Shown here piece by piece: positions 16,783-25,745 of a DNA stretch of 64,000 bases. Positions within the stretch are counted from its first letter, which is position 1. The number at the start of each line of letters is the position of its first letter. Made by a program: the position numbers and the translations under genes. Origin of the DNA: an uncultured Eubacteriales bacterium (GTDB taxonomy: Bacteria > Bacillota > Clostridia > Peptostreptococcales > Anaerovoracaceae); contig UQNJ01000006.1 of assembly GCA_900542295.1 (NCBI GenBank), positions 1 to 64,000 on the forward strand, written 5' to 3'. Under the pieces are notes generated by a model. It searched no databases, had not been told where the DNA came from, and saw nothing but the letters and a program-made list of their open reading frames with translations.

Positions 16783-18090
16783 TTACAGCTTATATGTCTG
16801 GAATTTGTCGTTTTCGTCTTTAACATCTTCTTTGAATTCATATTCATTACCCGGAAGCACTGCATTTACAATTATTCCGACAATTGATGCTATTGCAAGA
16901 CCTGATAAAGTCACATCCGCTCCAAAAAGAGTGAATGAAATTCCACCTACTGAATTAAATCCAAGAGCACATACAAGTATAAGCGCTGCTATTATTGTAT
17001 TTCTGCTTCTTGTAAAGTCCACCTGATTTTCAACTACATTTCTTATTCCAATTGCAGAAATCATTCCGTAAAGAATAAAAGATATTCCTCCTATGGTCGC
17101 AGCCGGTATACATTCTATTACAAAGGCTACCTTTGGTATGCACGAAAGCGCTATGGCAAACACAGCTGCTATCCTTGTAACTCTCGGGTCATAAACCTTT
17201 GTCAAAGCAAGAACTCCTGTATTTTCTCCGTAAGTGGTATTTGCAGGCGCTCCCACAGCCGCAGCTATACAAGTTGCAACTCCGTCACCAAGAAGCGTTC
17301 TGTGAAGCCCCGGATCTGCTATATAATTCTTACCTGTAGTTGCACCTATTGCAGAAATATCTCCGATGTGTTCCATCATAGTTGCAAGAGCAATTGGCAT
17401 TATAGTTATTATTGCACTTAAATCGAATTTCATGAGCATAAAATCAGGAAGTCCCAAAAGAGGTTCGCTGTTTATCCCATCGAAATTCACTTCTCCCATT
17501 GCAATAGCTGCTATATATGATACCGCCACTCCTATAAGGATAGGAACTATCTTTGACATTCCCTTTCCCCATATATTGAATACTATTACAGTAACAAGTG
17601 CAATCAATGCTATAGTCCAGTTGGTAGCGCAATTGTTTATAGCCGAAGGTGCTAATATCAATCCAATGGAAATTATAATCGGACCTGTCACTACCGGCGG
17701 GAAAAACCTCATGACTCTCTTAGCTCCGAATCCTCTTATAAATGCTGACAGAACTAAGTATACAAGTCCTGCACAAAATACACCCCCACATGCATATGGA
17801 AGCATCTCCAAATTTGGAGTTCCATCTTCAAGCATAGGCGCTACAGCCGCATATCCTCCTAAGAATGCGAATGATGAGCCTAAAAATGCAGGAACTTTTC
17901 CTTTTGTAATTAAATGAAATATCAATGTTCCTATTCCTGCCATCAATAAAGTCGTGGCGATTGGAAGCCCTGTAAGTATCGGAACCAGTACAGTTGCACC
18001 AAACATTGCAAAAGTATGCTGAAGTCCCAATACAAGCATTTTTCCCGTTCCAAGAGTTCTTGCGTCAATAATTGGTTCATTGTTGTTCAT
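16783..18090 (-). CDS. uraA: Uracil permease (NCS2 family)
   Basis: 435-aa nucleobase:cation symporter. QHTFAMFGATVLVP near the N-terminus is typical of uracil permeases; MEHIGDISAIGATTGKN and TTYGENTGVLALTKVYDPRV hold the substrate-binding Glu residues of TM8 and TM10. The start is the ATG at 18090, 6 bp after GGAGGA; an upstream in-frame ATG at 18132 lacks a ribosome site and falls in the leader. The leader carries a PyrR-type binding loop, supporting uracil as substrate. Confidence 0.92.
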   Translation of the reverse strand: MNNNEPIIDARTLGTGKMLVLGLQHTFAMFGATVLVPILTGLPIATTLLMAGIGTLIFHLITKGKVPAFLGSSFAFLGGYAAVAPMLEDGTPNLEMLPYACGGVFCAGLVYLVLSAFIRGFGAKRVMRFFPPVVTGPIIISIGLILAPSAINNCATNWTIALIALVTVIVFNIWGKGMSKIVPILIGVAVSYIAAIAMGEVNFDGINSEPLLGLPDFMLMKFDLSAIITIMPIALATMMEHIGDISAIGATTGKNYIADPGLHRTLLGDGVATCIAAAVGAPANTTYGENTGVLALTKVYDPRVTRIAAVFAIALSCIPKVAFVIECIPAATIGGISFILYGMISAIGIRNVVENQVDFTRSRNTIIAALILVCALGFNSVGGISFTLFGADVTLSGLAIASIVGIIVNAVLPGNEYEFKEDVKDENDKFQTYKL

Positions 18091-18126
18091 ATGATTTCCT
18101 CCATAAAAATAACCTCGACGAAAGAA

Positions 18127-18184
18127 CGACAAGGCATAAAAATCATATGAATAATTTAATATCTTGTCGGTCTCTCTGTACCGA
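18127..18184 (-). promoter_or_regulatory. PyrR-type attenuator leader of uraA
   Basis: On the minus strand TCGGT-ACAGAGAG-ACCGA (18167-18184) forms a 5-bp hairpin whose loop holds the CAGAGAG core of PyrR binding loops. Its 3' arm overlaps CGACAAG (18163-18169), which pairs instead with CTTGTCG (18127-18133) ahead of a U-rich stretch. Mutually exclusive folds fit pyrimidine-responsive attenuation. pyrR itself is not in the window. Confidence 0.65.
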
Positions 18185-18213
18185 ATTAAAGATAACTTTA
18201 AATATTTATTTAT

Positions 18214-18241
18214 AAAACGAGCTCTCCGCTGGGAGAGCTCG
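18214..18241 (-). terminator. Intrinsic terminator after hppA
   Basis: CGAGCTCTCC / GGAGAGCTCG, 10-bp perfect stem with a 4-nt loop, followed on the minus strand by TTTTATAAAT. Confidence 0.88.
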
Positions 18242-18248
18242 AGTATAA

Positions 18249-20261
18249 CTACAGCAATCCACCTATCTGTACAAACAGAGGTGCAAATACTACTGCTACG
18301 ATAGTCATAAGTTTGATTAAAATATTGATTGAAGGACCGGAAGTATCCTTGAACGGATCGCCTACGGTGTCTCCTACTACAGCTGCCTTATGAGGTTCGC
18401 TGCCTTTTCCGCCATAGTTTCCGCCTTCGATATACTTCTTTGCATTATCCCATGCTCCACCTGCGTTAGCCATCATTATAGCTAAAAGTACACCTGCTGA
18501 CAGTGCACCTGCAAGCATTCCTCCTAAAGCTTCAGTACCTAAAATTATACCTACAGCCAAAGGAGCAACGATAGCCATTATACCAGGCATAACCATTTCT
18601 TTAAGAGCTGCTTTTGTTGAGATATCAACGCAGTTAGCATAGTCAGGCTTGGAAGTTCCTTCCATAATGCCCTTGTCTGATCTGAACTGTCTTCTTACTT
18701 CTTCTATCATCTGATTTGCAGCCTTACCTACAGAGTTCATGGTCATGGCTGAGAAGAGGAACGGAAGCATTGCTCCGATAAACAGTCCGATAATTACAAT
18801 AGGATCAAGCAGGCTGATGAACTCAAGCTCTGTAACTGCTGCATATGATGCAAACAGAGCCAGTGCTGTAAGCGCAGCAGAACCTATTGCAAATCCCTTA
18901 CCGATAGCTGCTGTGGTATTACCTACTGAGTCAAGCTTGTCCGTAATTTCTCTTACGTTTTCAGGAAGTTCTGACATTTCTGCAATACCGCCGGCATTGT
19001 CAGAAACAGGGCCATAAGCATCTACTGCTACAGTCATTCCTGTAGTTGACAGCATACCTACCGCTGAAAGAGCAATTCCGTAAAGATCTGCAAACTGGTA
19101 AGCTACAAAAACGCCCACACATATCAGAAGAATAGGCCAAAGTGTTGACATCATTCCTACACCCAGACCGCTGATTATAGTAGTTGCAGCTCCTGTCTGA
19201 GACTGTTCTGCAATTTTCTTTACTGATTTGTAATCAGCAGAAGTATATACTTCTGTTATCTTACCTATCGCAATTCCCACTACAAGACCTGCAATGATAG
19301 CAGCTGCATAAGTGTAATCGCCAAGCAGATTCTTTGAAAGGAATATAGTTGCCACCACTACGATAGCACCGCTTATATAAGTACCCATGTTGAGAGCGTT
19401 GGCAGGGTTTCCGCCTTCCTTGCCTCTTACACACATAATACCTATGATTGAAGCCAAGATTCCCACTGCTGAAATTATGAGAGGGAATACAGCAGCAGTC
19501 TCCGTATTAAATGTAGACATTTCTCCTGCACCCTTTACTGCAACAGCAGCAAGAGTAATAGCTGATATTATGGATCCTACATAAGATTCGAACAAATCTG
19601 AACCCATACCTGCTACGTCACCTACATTATCGCCTACATTATCGGCTATAACTGCAGGGTTTCTTGGATCATCTTCAGGAATTCCTGCTTCTACTTTACC
19701 AACAAGGTCAGCTCCAACATCAGCTGCTTTTGTATATATACCGCCGCCTACTCTTCCGAACAGAGCCATTGATGATGCACCAAGACCGAATCCTGTTACA
19801 CACTGAGTAACAGTAGCCAGGTCAAGAACACATATTACAACGCCCAGACCGAAAAGACCAAGACCCGATACACAAAGACCCATTACGGCTCCGCTTCTGA
19901 AAGCTATCTTGAGAGCTTTGTTCATTCCTGATTCCATTGCTGCATTAGCTGTTCTTACATTTCCGTTAGTTGCAACTCTCATTCCGAAGAATCCCGCCAG
20001 AACGGAAAGAAGTGCTCCGCATACATAGAGTACAGCAGTTGTCCAGCTCTTTAAGCCAATGCCTATAAGCAGGAACAGTGCAACTATAACTATAATCATA
20101 GTCTTGTACTCTCTGCTTAGGAAAGCCATAGCGCCTTCTCTGATGTAGCCTGCAATTTCTTTCATTCTGTCTGTACCTTCGGACGCCTTATTGATCCATG
20201 AAGCAAGACAAAATGCTATTATAAGACCAACGGCGGCTGCACACACAGTAAAAATTTTCAT
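18249..20261 (-). CDS. hppA: K+-dependent membrane ion-pumping pyrophosphatase
   Basis: 670-aa integral membrane enzyme with about 15-16 segments that couples pyrophosphate hydrolysis to H+ or Na+ export. DVGADLVGKVEAGIPEDDPRNPA and the Asp-rich DNVGDNVGD motif bind Mg-PPi. GNTTAAIGKG has Ala where K+-independent enzymes have Lys, so this is the K+-dependent class, which includes the Na+ pumps. GGAGG lies 9 bp before ATG 20261; an in-frame ATG at 20306 lacks a ribosome site. It has its own terminator. Confidence 0.95.
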   Translation of the reverse strand: MKIFTVCAAAVGLIIAFCLASWINKASEGTDRMKEIAGYIREGAMAFLSREYKTMIIVIVALFLLIGIGLKSWTTAVLYVCGALLSVLAGFFGMRVATNGNVRTANAAMESGMNKALKIAFRSGAVMGLCVSGLGLFGLGVVICVLDLATVTQCVTGFGLGASSMALFGRVGGGIYTKAADVGADLVGKVEAGIPEDDPRNPAVIADNVGDNVGDVAGMGSDLFESYVGSIISAITLAAVAVKGAGEMSTFNTETAAVFPLIISAVGILASIIGIMCVRGKEGGNPANALNMGTYISGAIVVVATIFLSKNLLGDYTYAAAIIAGLVVGIAIGKITEVYTSADYKSVKKIAEQSQTGAATTIISGLGVGMMSTLWPILLICVGVFVAYQFADLYGIALSAVGMLSTTGMTVAVDAYGPVSDNAGGIAEMSELPENVREITDKLDSVGNTTAAIGKGFAIGSAALTALALFASYAAVTELEFISLLDPIVIIGLFIGAMLPFLFSAMTMNSVGKAANQMIEEVRRQFRSDKGIMEGTSKPDYANCVDISTKAALKEMVMPGIMAIVAPLAVGIILGTEALGGMLAGALSAGVLLAIMMANAGGAWDNAKKYIEGGNYGGKGSEPHKAAVVGDTVGDPFKDTSGPSINILIKLMTIVAVVFAPLFVQIGGLL

Positions 20262-20294
20262 GATTGCATACCTCCTGTCCACTTGCATACATTG

Positions 20295-20321
20295 AATAAG
20301 AGGCACACTGTACCTCTTATT
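20295..20321 (-). terminator. Hairpin between secG and hppA
   Basis: AATAAGAGG / CCTCTTATT, 9-bp perfect stem with a 9-nt loop. It probably ends the rpoN-glycolysis-secG transcript, although the following T run is weak; it could instead be part of the hppA leader. Confidence 0.5.
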
Positions 20322-20378
20322 TCACAAGTGAATGTTATAACGAATTTAAAAAAATAACTTAACTGTAACCAGTTCAAT

Positions 20379-20609
20379 CTATTCTATAATAACTAAAACT
20401 ACTGAAAGAACTACGAACAGAACCGCAGCTGCAGCTGTAATTTTAGTTAAAATAGCCTCATAACCTTTGCTCTTCTTTTTTCCGAAAAGCTGTTCGGCAC
20501 CGCCTGCTATTGAACCCGATAATCCGGAACTGTTGCCTGATTGAAGCAATACGCTGGCGATGAGAATTATACATGCTATTGCGAGCACTATCATTAAAAA
20601 AGTTTTCAT
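20379..20609 (-). CDS. secG: Protein translocase subunit SecG
   Basis: 76 aa with two transmembrane helices separated by the SecG-typical SGLSGSIAGGAEQLFGKKKSKG loop (about residues 29-50), accessory to SecYE. Clostridia often place secG after the glycolytic cluster, as here after tpiA (60-bp gap). Confidence 0.93.
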   Translation of the reverse strand: MKTFLMIVLAIACIILIASVLLQSGNSSGLSGSIAGGAEQLFGKKKSKGYEAILTKITAAAAVLFVVLSVVLVIIE

Positions 20610-20669
20610 CTCATTCCTCCTAATATTGTAACTTGATAATTATACCATAATCTTACTGTTAAAATCAAG

Positions 20670-21416
20670 TTAAAAGTTCACTATTTCAATAAATTTTAGA
20701 GGTTCAAGACTTGCTCCGCCAACAAGTGCTCCGTCTATTTCAGGCATGTTCATTATCTCATATGCATTATCAGGCTTTACACTGCCGCCGTACTGTATTG
20801 TGATTCTGTCTGAGACTTCCTCGTCGTATAGTGCAGACAATGTTTTGCGTATGAATCCGCACATTTTTTCTGCCTGCCCAGGAGTTGCGGTTCTTCCGGT
20901 TCCTATAGCCCATACAGGTTCATACGCTACAGTTATCTTCTCTGCTTCTTCAGAAGAAATATCTTTAAAAGCCACTTTAACCTGACTTGCAACTACTTTT
21001 TCTTCTATTCCGCCTTCTCTTTCGTCAAGGTTCTCGCCGACGCACAAAACAGGCAGAATATCTTCTTTAAGAAGAGCTTTAAGTTTAAGATTTACAGCCT
21101 TATCTGTTTCCCCGAAATACTGTCTTCTCTCAGAGTGTCCTACAAGGCAGTAATCAACGCCTATTTCCTTCAGCATAGGAGCCGAAACCTCTCCTGTGTA
21201 TGCACCTTCCTTTTCAAAGTGAACATTCTGGGCGCCCACTCCTATTCCCGTTCCTTTGAACTGCTGAACAAGTACAGGCAGCTGGGGATAAGGCGCAAAT
21301 ATTGCGGTTTTAACATCGGTTCCATGGTATAAAGTTCTGAATTTAGCCGCAAACTCTTTTGCTTCTGATATGTTTTTGTACATTTTCCAGTTTCCGGCAA
21401 TAAAAGGAATTCTCAT
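20670..21416 (-). CDS. tpiA: Triosephosphate isomerase
   Basis: 248-aa TIM barrel interconverting dihydroxyacetone phosphate and glyceraldehyde-3-phosphate. The N-terminal GNWKMYK lysine, GHSERR histidine, and AYEPVWAIGTG catalytic Glu motifs are intact, as is the GGSVKPDNA phosphate loop. It is 11 bp downstream of pgk. Confidence 0.97.
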   Translation of the reverse strand: MRIPFIAGNWKMYKNISEAKEFAAKFRTLYHGTDVKTAIFAPYPQLPVLVQQFKGTGIGVGAQNVHFEKEGAYTGEVSAPMLKEIGVDYCLVGHSERRQYFGETDKAVNLKLKALLKEDILPVLCVGENLDEREGGIEEKVVASQVKVAFKDISSEEAEKITVAYEPVWAIGTGRTATPGQAEKMCGFIRKTLSALYDEEVSDRITIQYGGSVKPDNAYEIMNMPEIDGALVGGASLEPLKFIEIVNF

Positions 21417-21427
21417 ATCTGTTCCTC

Positions 21428-22612
21428 CTATTTTTCTTCTAATACGGCTACTCCGGGAAGCTCTTTACCTTCAAGAAATTCCAAGGAAGCACCGCCTCCC
21501 GTTGATATATGAGTCATCTTATCTGCAAGGCCGAACTGCTCCACTGCAGCGGCGGAATCTCCTCCACCGATTACAGTAACAGCATCGGACTCACTGAGAG
21601 CTTTTGCTATTTCGTACGTTCCTTTTGCAAAGTTCTCCATCTCGAAAACGCCCATAGGACCATTCCACACCACAGTCTGTGCATTTACAATTTCTTTTTT
21701 GTAAAGTTCTGCGGTCGCAGGTCCGATATCAAGACCCATCATGTCTTTAGGCATTTTCTGACTTTCACAGACTAAAGTTTCTGTGTCGTTTTTAAATTCT
21801 CTGCCACAAACGACATCTGTCGGAATCATCATCTTTACTCCCGTCTCCTGAGCTTTTTTAAGAAGATTTCCGGCAAGTTCTATGCTTTCTTCATCCAAAA
21901 TGGAAGTTCCTATCTCATATCCTAAAGACTTATAAAACGTGTATGCCATTCCTCCGCCTATTATAAGAGTATCTACTTTTTTAAGCAGGTTCTCTATTAC
22001 AGATATCTTGTCTCCTACTTTGGCACCTCCCATTATAGCAACAAACGGTCTGTTTGGATTTTCCACCGCATTTCCCAAGAACTTGATTTCCTTTTCAATA
22101 AGGAATCCCGAAACTGCCGGCAAATAAGCGGCAATGCCTGCTGTTGAAGCATGGGCTCTGTGGGCTGTTCCAAAAGCGTCATTTACAAATATTTCGGCGA
22201 GAGAAGCAAGTTCTTCGGCGAATTCAGCATTGTTTTTTGTTTCTTCTTTTCTGAACCTTACATTTTCAAGAAGCATAACCTGCCCCGGCTTCAATGCTTC
22301 GGCCTTGGCTCTTACATTATCATCCACAACCATATCAGAAGGTGCGAAAATAACTTCCGTGTCAATAAGTTCAGCAAGTCTCTTCGCTACAGGGGCCAAT
22401 GAATATCTTGGCTCTGCCTTTCCGTCAGGTCTTCCCAGATGAGACATCAATATAACGGCGCCCCCGTTTTCAACAAGATAATTTATCGTAGGCAACGCAG
22501 CGCGAATTCTTGTATCATCAGTTATCATTCCATCCTTAAGTGGAACATTAAAGTCACATCTGACGATTATTTTTTTGCCTTTCACATCAATATCTTTTAC
22601 GGTTTTCTTCAT
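21428..22612 (-). CDS. pgk: Phosphoglycerate kinase
   Basis: 394 aa. The N-terminal RCDFNVPLKDG and LMSHLGRPDG substrate motifs and the C-terminal GGGDSAAAVEQFG nucleotide region are intact. It makes ATP from 1,3-bisphosphoglycerate. It lies 26 bp after gap in the rpoN-gap-pgk-tpiA-secG run. Confidence 0.97.
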   Translation of the reverse strand: MKKTVKDIDVKGKKIIVRCDFNVPLKDGMITDDTRIRAALPTINYLVENGGAVILMSHLGRPDGKAEPRYSLAPVAKRLAELIDTEVIFAPSDMVVDDNVRAKAEALKPGQVMLLENVRFRKEETKNNAEFAEELASLAEIFVNDAFGTAHRAHASTAGIAAYLPAVSGFLIEKEIKFLGNAVENPNRPFVAIMGGAKVGDKISVIENLLKKVDTLIIGGGMAYTFYKSLGYEIGTSILDEESIELAGNLLKKAQETGVKMMIPTDVVCGREFKNDTETLVCESQKMPKDMMGLDIGPATAELYKKEIVNAQTVVWNGPMGVFEMENFAKGTYEIAKALSESDAVTVIGGGDSAAAVEQFGLADKMTHISTGGGASLEFLEGKELPGVAVLEEK

Positions 22613-22638
22613 TTTCAGCTCCTTTCCGGTGCAAAAGT

Positions 22639-23652
22639 CTATTTATCAACAGAATTCATATATTTTATGAGTTCAAGGATTTTACTTGAATATCCGTATT
22701 CATTATCATAAAATGATATGAATTTGAAGAAGTGCTCATTAAGCTGAATACCTTCCCTTGCATCGAATATGGAAGTGCATGGATCTCCTACAAAATCTCC
22801 TGAAACAACTTCGTCATCCACATATTCTATAACGCCTTTCATGTAGGTTTCAGAAGCTTCTTTAACTTTTGCGCAGATTTCTTCGTATGTAGCAGGCTTT
22901 TCAAGTACGACATTAAGGTCTACAACCGAAACATCTGCTGTAGGAACTCTGTAGGAAATTCCTGTCATCTTTCCTTTCAGCGAAGGAATTACAAGACCTA
23001 CTGCTTTAGCTGCACCTGTAGTTGAAGGTATTACATTACCGAATACACTTCTTCCTGTTCTCCAGTCTTTCATTGAACGAGCATCTACTACCTTTTGTTT
23101 TGCTGTTGCTGAATGAATTGTTGACATCAGACCTTCTTTTATTCCCCAGTTATCTTCTATAACCTTTGCAAGAGGGGCGAGGCAGTTGGTGGTGCATGAA
23201 GCATTGGAAACAACCGTCATATCGGAAGTATATTTTTCGTGATTAACTCCATAAACAAATGTAGGTGTCTCCTTGTCCTTTGCCGGTGCAGAAATAATCA
23301 CCTTTTTAGCTCCTGCTTTTATATGATCCATAGCTTTTTCAGTAGTTACATAAGCTCCTGTTGCCTCTACGATGTACTCTGCTCCACATTCTTTCCAAGG
23401 GATATTAACAGCTTCTGTTTCGCTGTAGACAGGAACCTTCTTACCATCAATGACAAGACCTTTATCATATAAATCAAGGCTCTTCGGGAACCTTCCGAAA
23501 GTCGTGTCATATCTGAGCATATAAACAAGATATTCAAGATCTGCATTTCTAACATTGATTCCTGCAATTTCAATTTCAGGCATGTCCATAGCTGCTCTTA
23601 TCACAACTCTTGCTATTCTGCCAAAACCGCTGATACCTACTTTAATCGCCAT
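22639..23652 (-). CDS. gap: Glyceraldehyde-3-phosphate dehydrogenase, type I
   Basis: 337 aa with the N-terminal Rossmann GFGRIARV, catalytic Cys motif SNASCTTNCLAP and substrate-site GAAKAVG. NAD-dependent glycolytic step. It follows rpoN by 40 bp and has a clear AGGAGG. Confidence 0.97.
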   Translation of the reverse strand: MAIKVGISGFGRIARVVIRAAMDMPEIEIAGINVRNADLEYLVYMLRYDTTFGRFPKSLDLYDKGLVIDGKKVPVYSETEAVNIPWKECGAEYIVEATGAYVTTEKAMDHIKAGAKKVIISAPAKDKETPTFVYGVNHEKYTSDMTVVSNASCTTNCLAPLAKVIEDNWGIKEGLMSTIHSATAKQKVVDARSMKDWRTGRSVFGNVIPSTTGAAKAVGLVIPSLKGKMTGISYRVPTADVSVVDLNVVLEKPATYEEICAKVKEASETYMKGVIEYVDDEVVSGDFVGDPCTSIFDAREGIQLNEHFFKFISFYDNEYGYSSKILELIKYMNSVDK

Positions 23653-23692
23653 TTTTTTCTCCTCCTAAACTCTCTTAATGACAACTTTATAT

Positions 23693-25060
23693 TTAATATC
23701 TTCTTCGTTTTGATGAAGATAAAATATTCATACCCTCTCTGTATTTTGCTACCGTTCTTCTTGATATTTCTATACCTTTTTCGCTCAGGATTCCGACTAT
23801 ATCCTGATCACTGTATGGTTTAGATGGATTTTCACCATCGATTATTTCTTTTATGATAGTCTTTATACTGTTCGATGAAACGCCGGTTCCGTCCTGTCCT
23901 GTAATTCCTCCGGAGAAAAAGTATTTTATTTCAAAAACGCCTCTTGGAGTCTGCATATATTTACCGTTTACGGAACGACTTACAGTAGACTCGTGCATTC
24001 CTATGCCGTCTGCAACCTCTTTGAGAGTAAGGGTTTTTAAGTATTTAGTTCCTTTATCAAAGAATTCTTTCTGGTGTTGTACTACAGCACTGGCGACATT
24101 ATATATGGTTCTCTTTCTCTGTTCTATGCTTTTTATAAGCCATAGTGCCGCATTAAACTTGTCGGTTATATATTTTGAAAGTTCTTCATCGTTTTTTGCC
24201 TCTCTTGCAAGAGAATTGTAATAGGGACTTACCATAATATGAGGTACGCTGCTTTCATTATTGGTAACAACGTATTCATCGTCCATTTTTTCCACAAAAA
24301 CATCGGGAACAATATATTTGACGCTTTCACCTCCTGCAAAGCTTCTGCCCGGTTTTGGCTCAAGAGTTCTGATAAGATCACCGATCATCTGCACCTGAGT
24401 CACAGGTATGCCTACAGTCTTGGCTATCTTGTTCAGTTTATTGTTCCCTAAATCTTCTAAATGATTCAATATTATATATTCGGTCACTTCATCAAGCAGT
24501 CCCTTGGCTGCAAGCTGAATTATAAGACACTCTTTTAAATTTCTCGCTCCGACTCCGACTGGCTCAAATGTCTGAATAACATCAAGCACAGCGTCTATCT
24601 TGCCGGAATCCGTTTTAAAAATCGCAGCTATCTGTTCAACAGGTGTTGTCAGATATCCGTTTTCATCTATGGCCTCGACTATATATCTTCCTATCTTGAG
24701 GTCATGTCCTTTTAATTTGGAAAAAGTAAGCTGTAGAAGCAGAGAGTCCTCTAAAGTTTCTTCTTTACTTACAAATTGCTCATATGAATATTCTTCTCTG
24801 TCAGAAGAACGCTCCCACTGTTTATAACTTTCCTCATCGTTATAATCTTCTTTAATTTTTTCCTGTATATCTATATCTACAGTCTTATCGTCTTTTCTTT
24901 TGCCGTCTATCTCAAGAACGGGATTTTCAAGCAGTTCTTCCTGGACAAAAGAGTCCAGTTCCTGTGTGCTGAACTGCAAAATACGGATTGCCTGAATCAA
25001 TTCAGGCGTCATCGTAAGTTTCTGCGTCTGTTCAATTGTCAATCCGTAACTAAGCTTCAT
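23693..25060 (-). CDS. rpoN: RNA polymerase sigma-54 factor
   Basis: 455 aa. N-terminal region I is rich in Leu/Gln (LTMTPELIQAIRILQF) and contacts activators; the core-binding region follows. The C-terminal RpoN box ISRRTVAKYREGMNI reads the -24 element. The only sigma-54 promoter I found in the window is upstream of lysA (8155-8170). Here rpoN directly precedes gap; in several clostridia sigL, cggR and gap occur in that order, so CggR appears absent from this locus. Confidence 0.95.
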   Translation of the reverse strand: MKLSYGLTIEQTQKLTMTPELIQAIRILQFSTQELDSFVQEELLENPVLEIDGKRKDDKTVDIDIQEKIKEDYNDEESYKQWERSSDREEYSYEQFVSKEETLEDSLLLQLTFSKLKGHDLKIGRYIVEAIDENGYLTTPVEQIAAIFKTDSGKIDAVLDVIQTFEPVGVGARNLKECLIIQLAAKGLLDEVTEYIILNHLEDLGNNKLNKIAKTVGIPVTQVQMIGDLIRTLEPKPGRSFAGGESVKYIVPDVFVEKMDDEYVVTNNESSVPHIMVSPYYNSLAREAKNDEELSKYITDKFNAALWLIKSIEQRKRTIYNVASAVVQHQKEFFDKGTKYLKTLTLKEVADGIGMHESTVSRSVNGKYMQTPRGVFEIKYFFSGGITGQDGTGVSSNSIKTIIKEIIDGENPSKPYSDQDIVGILSEKGIEISRRTVAKYREGMNILSSSKRRRY

Positions 25061-25126
25061 ATTTTTACCTTATGATTTTATATTTGTTAATTTCTTTTAT
25101 GCAAATATTATACCAAAGCAATCCCC

Positions 25127-25597
25127 TTATTTCAACCCCGGAAAGCCTAATTGTCTTAATGCTTCAAATAGAATTATGTTGGCAGAATTGGCAAGATTAA
25201 ATGATCTGGCTCTTGTATTTTCACTCATCGGTATTCTTATGGCACACTCTTTGTGGTCGTCGATAAATTCTCTTGGCAATCCCTTGGTTTCTCTGCCGAA
25301 AATAATAAAGTCACCGTCTGCAAACTCAATATCCGCATAGATTCTGCCGCCCTTGGTTGTGGCAAGCCAAAATCGTCTGTCACCGTATTTTTCCATAAAA
25401 GCATCAAGGCAGTCGTGAATCTCCAAACTTACATAAGGCCAATAATCAAGTCCCGCTCTTTTCAAGTGTTTATCATCTATACTAAACCCGAGAGGCTTTA
25501 CAAGATGCAGATTTGTATCTGTTGCCGCACAGGTCCTTGCTATGTTTCCTGTATTAGGCGGTATCTCAGGCTCTACAAAAACTATATTTAAGCTCAT
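25127..25597 (-). CDS. trmL: tRNA (cytidine/uridine(34)-2'-O)-methyltransferase
   Basis: 156-aa SPOUT methyltransferase for the wobble ribose of tRNA-Leu. VEPEIPPNTGNIARTC at the start, FGRETKGLP in the middle and IPMSENTRARSFNLANS in the C-terminal knot are characteristic. GAGGA precedes ATG 25597; the in-frame ATG at 25645 has no such site. Confidence 0.93.
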   Translation of the reverse strand: MSLNIVFVEPEIPPNTGNIARTCAATDTNLHLVKPLGFSIDDKHLKRAGLDYWPYVSLEIHDCLDAFMEKYGDRRFWLATTKGGRIYADIEFADGDFIIFGRETKGLPREFIDDHKECAIRIPMSENTRARSFNLANSANIILFEALRQLGFPGLK

Positions 25598-25745
25598 GTC
25601 TTCCTCACAGTAAATAAATCTATGATATGAATGAACATAAATCATATCACCTCAATAAATAATAACAAATTTTCAAAAAAGGTAAAGACAAAATTTAAAA
25701 ACTGTTATATAATTTTTTTTACTGTGATTATTCGGAGGTAAACAT

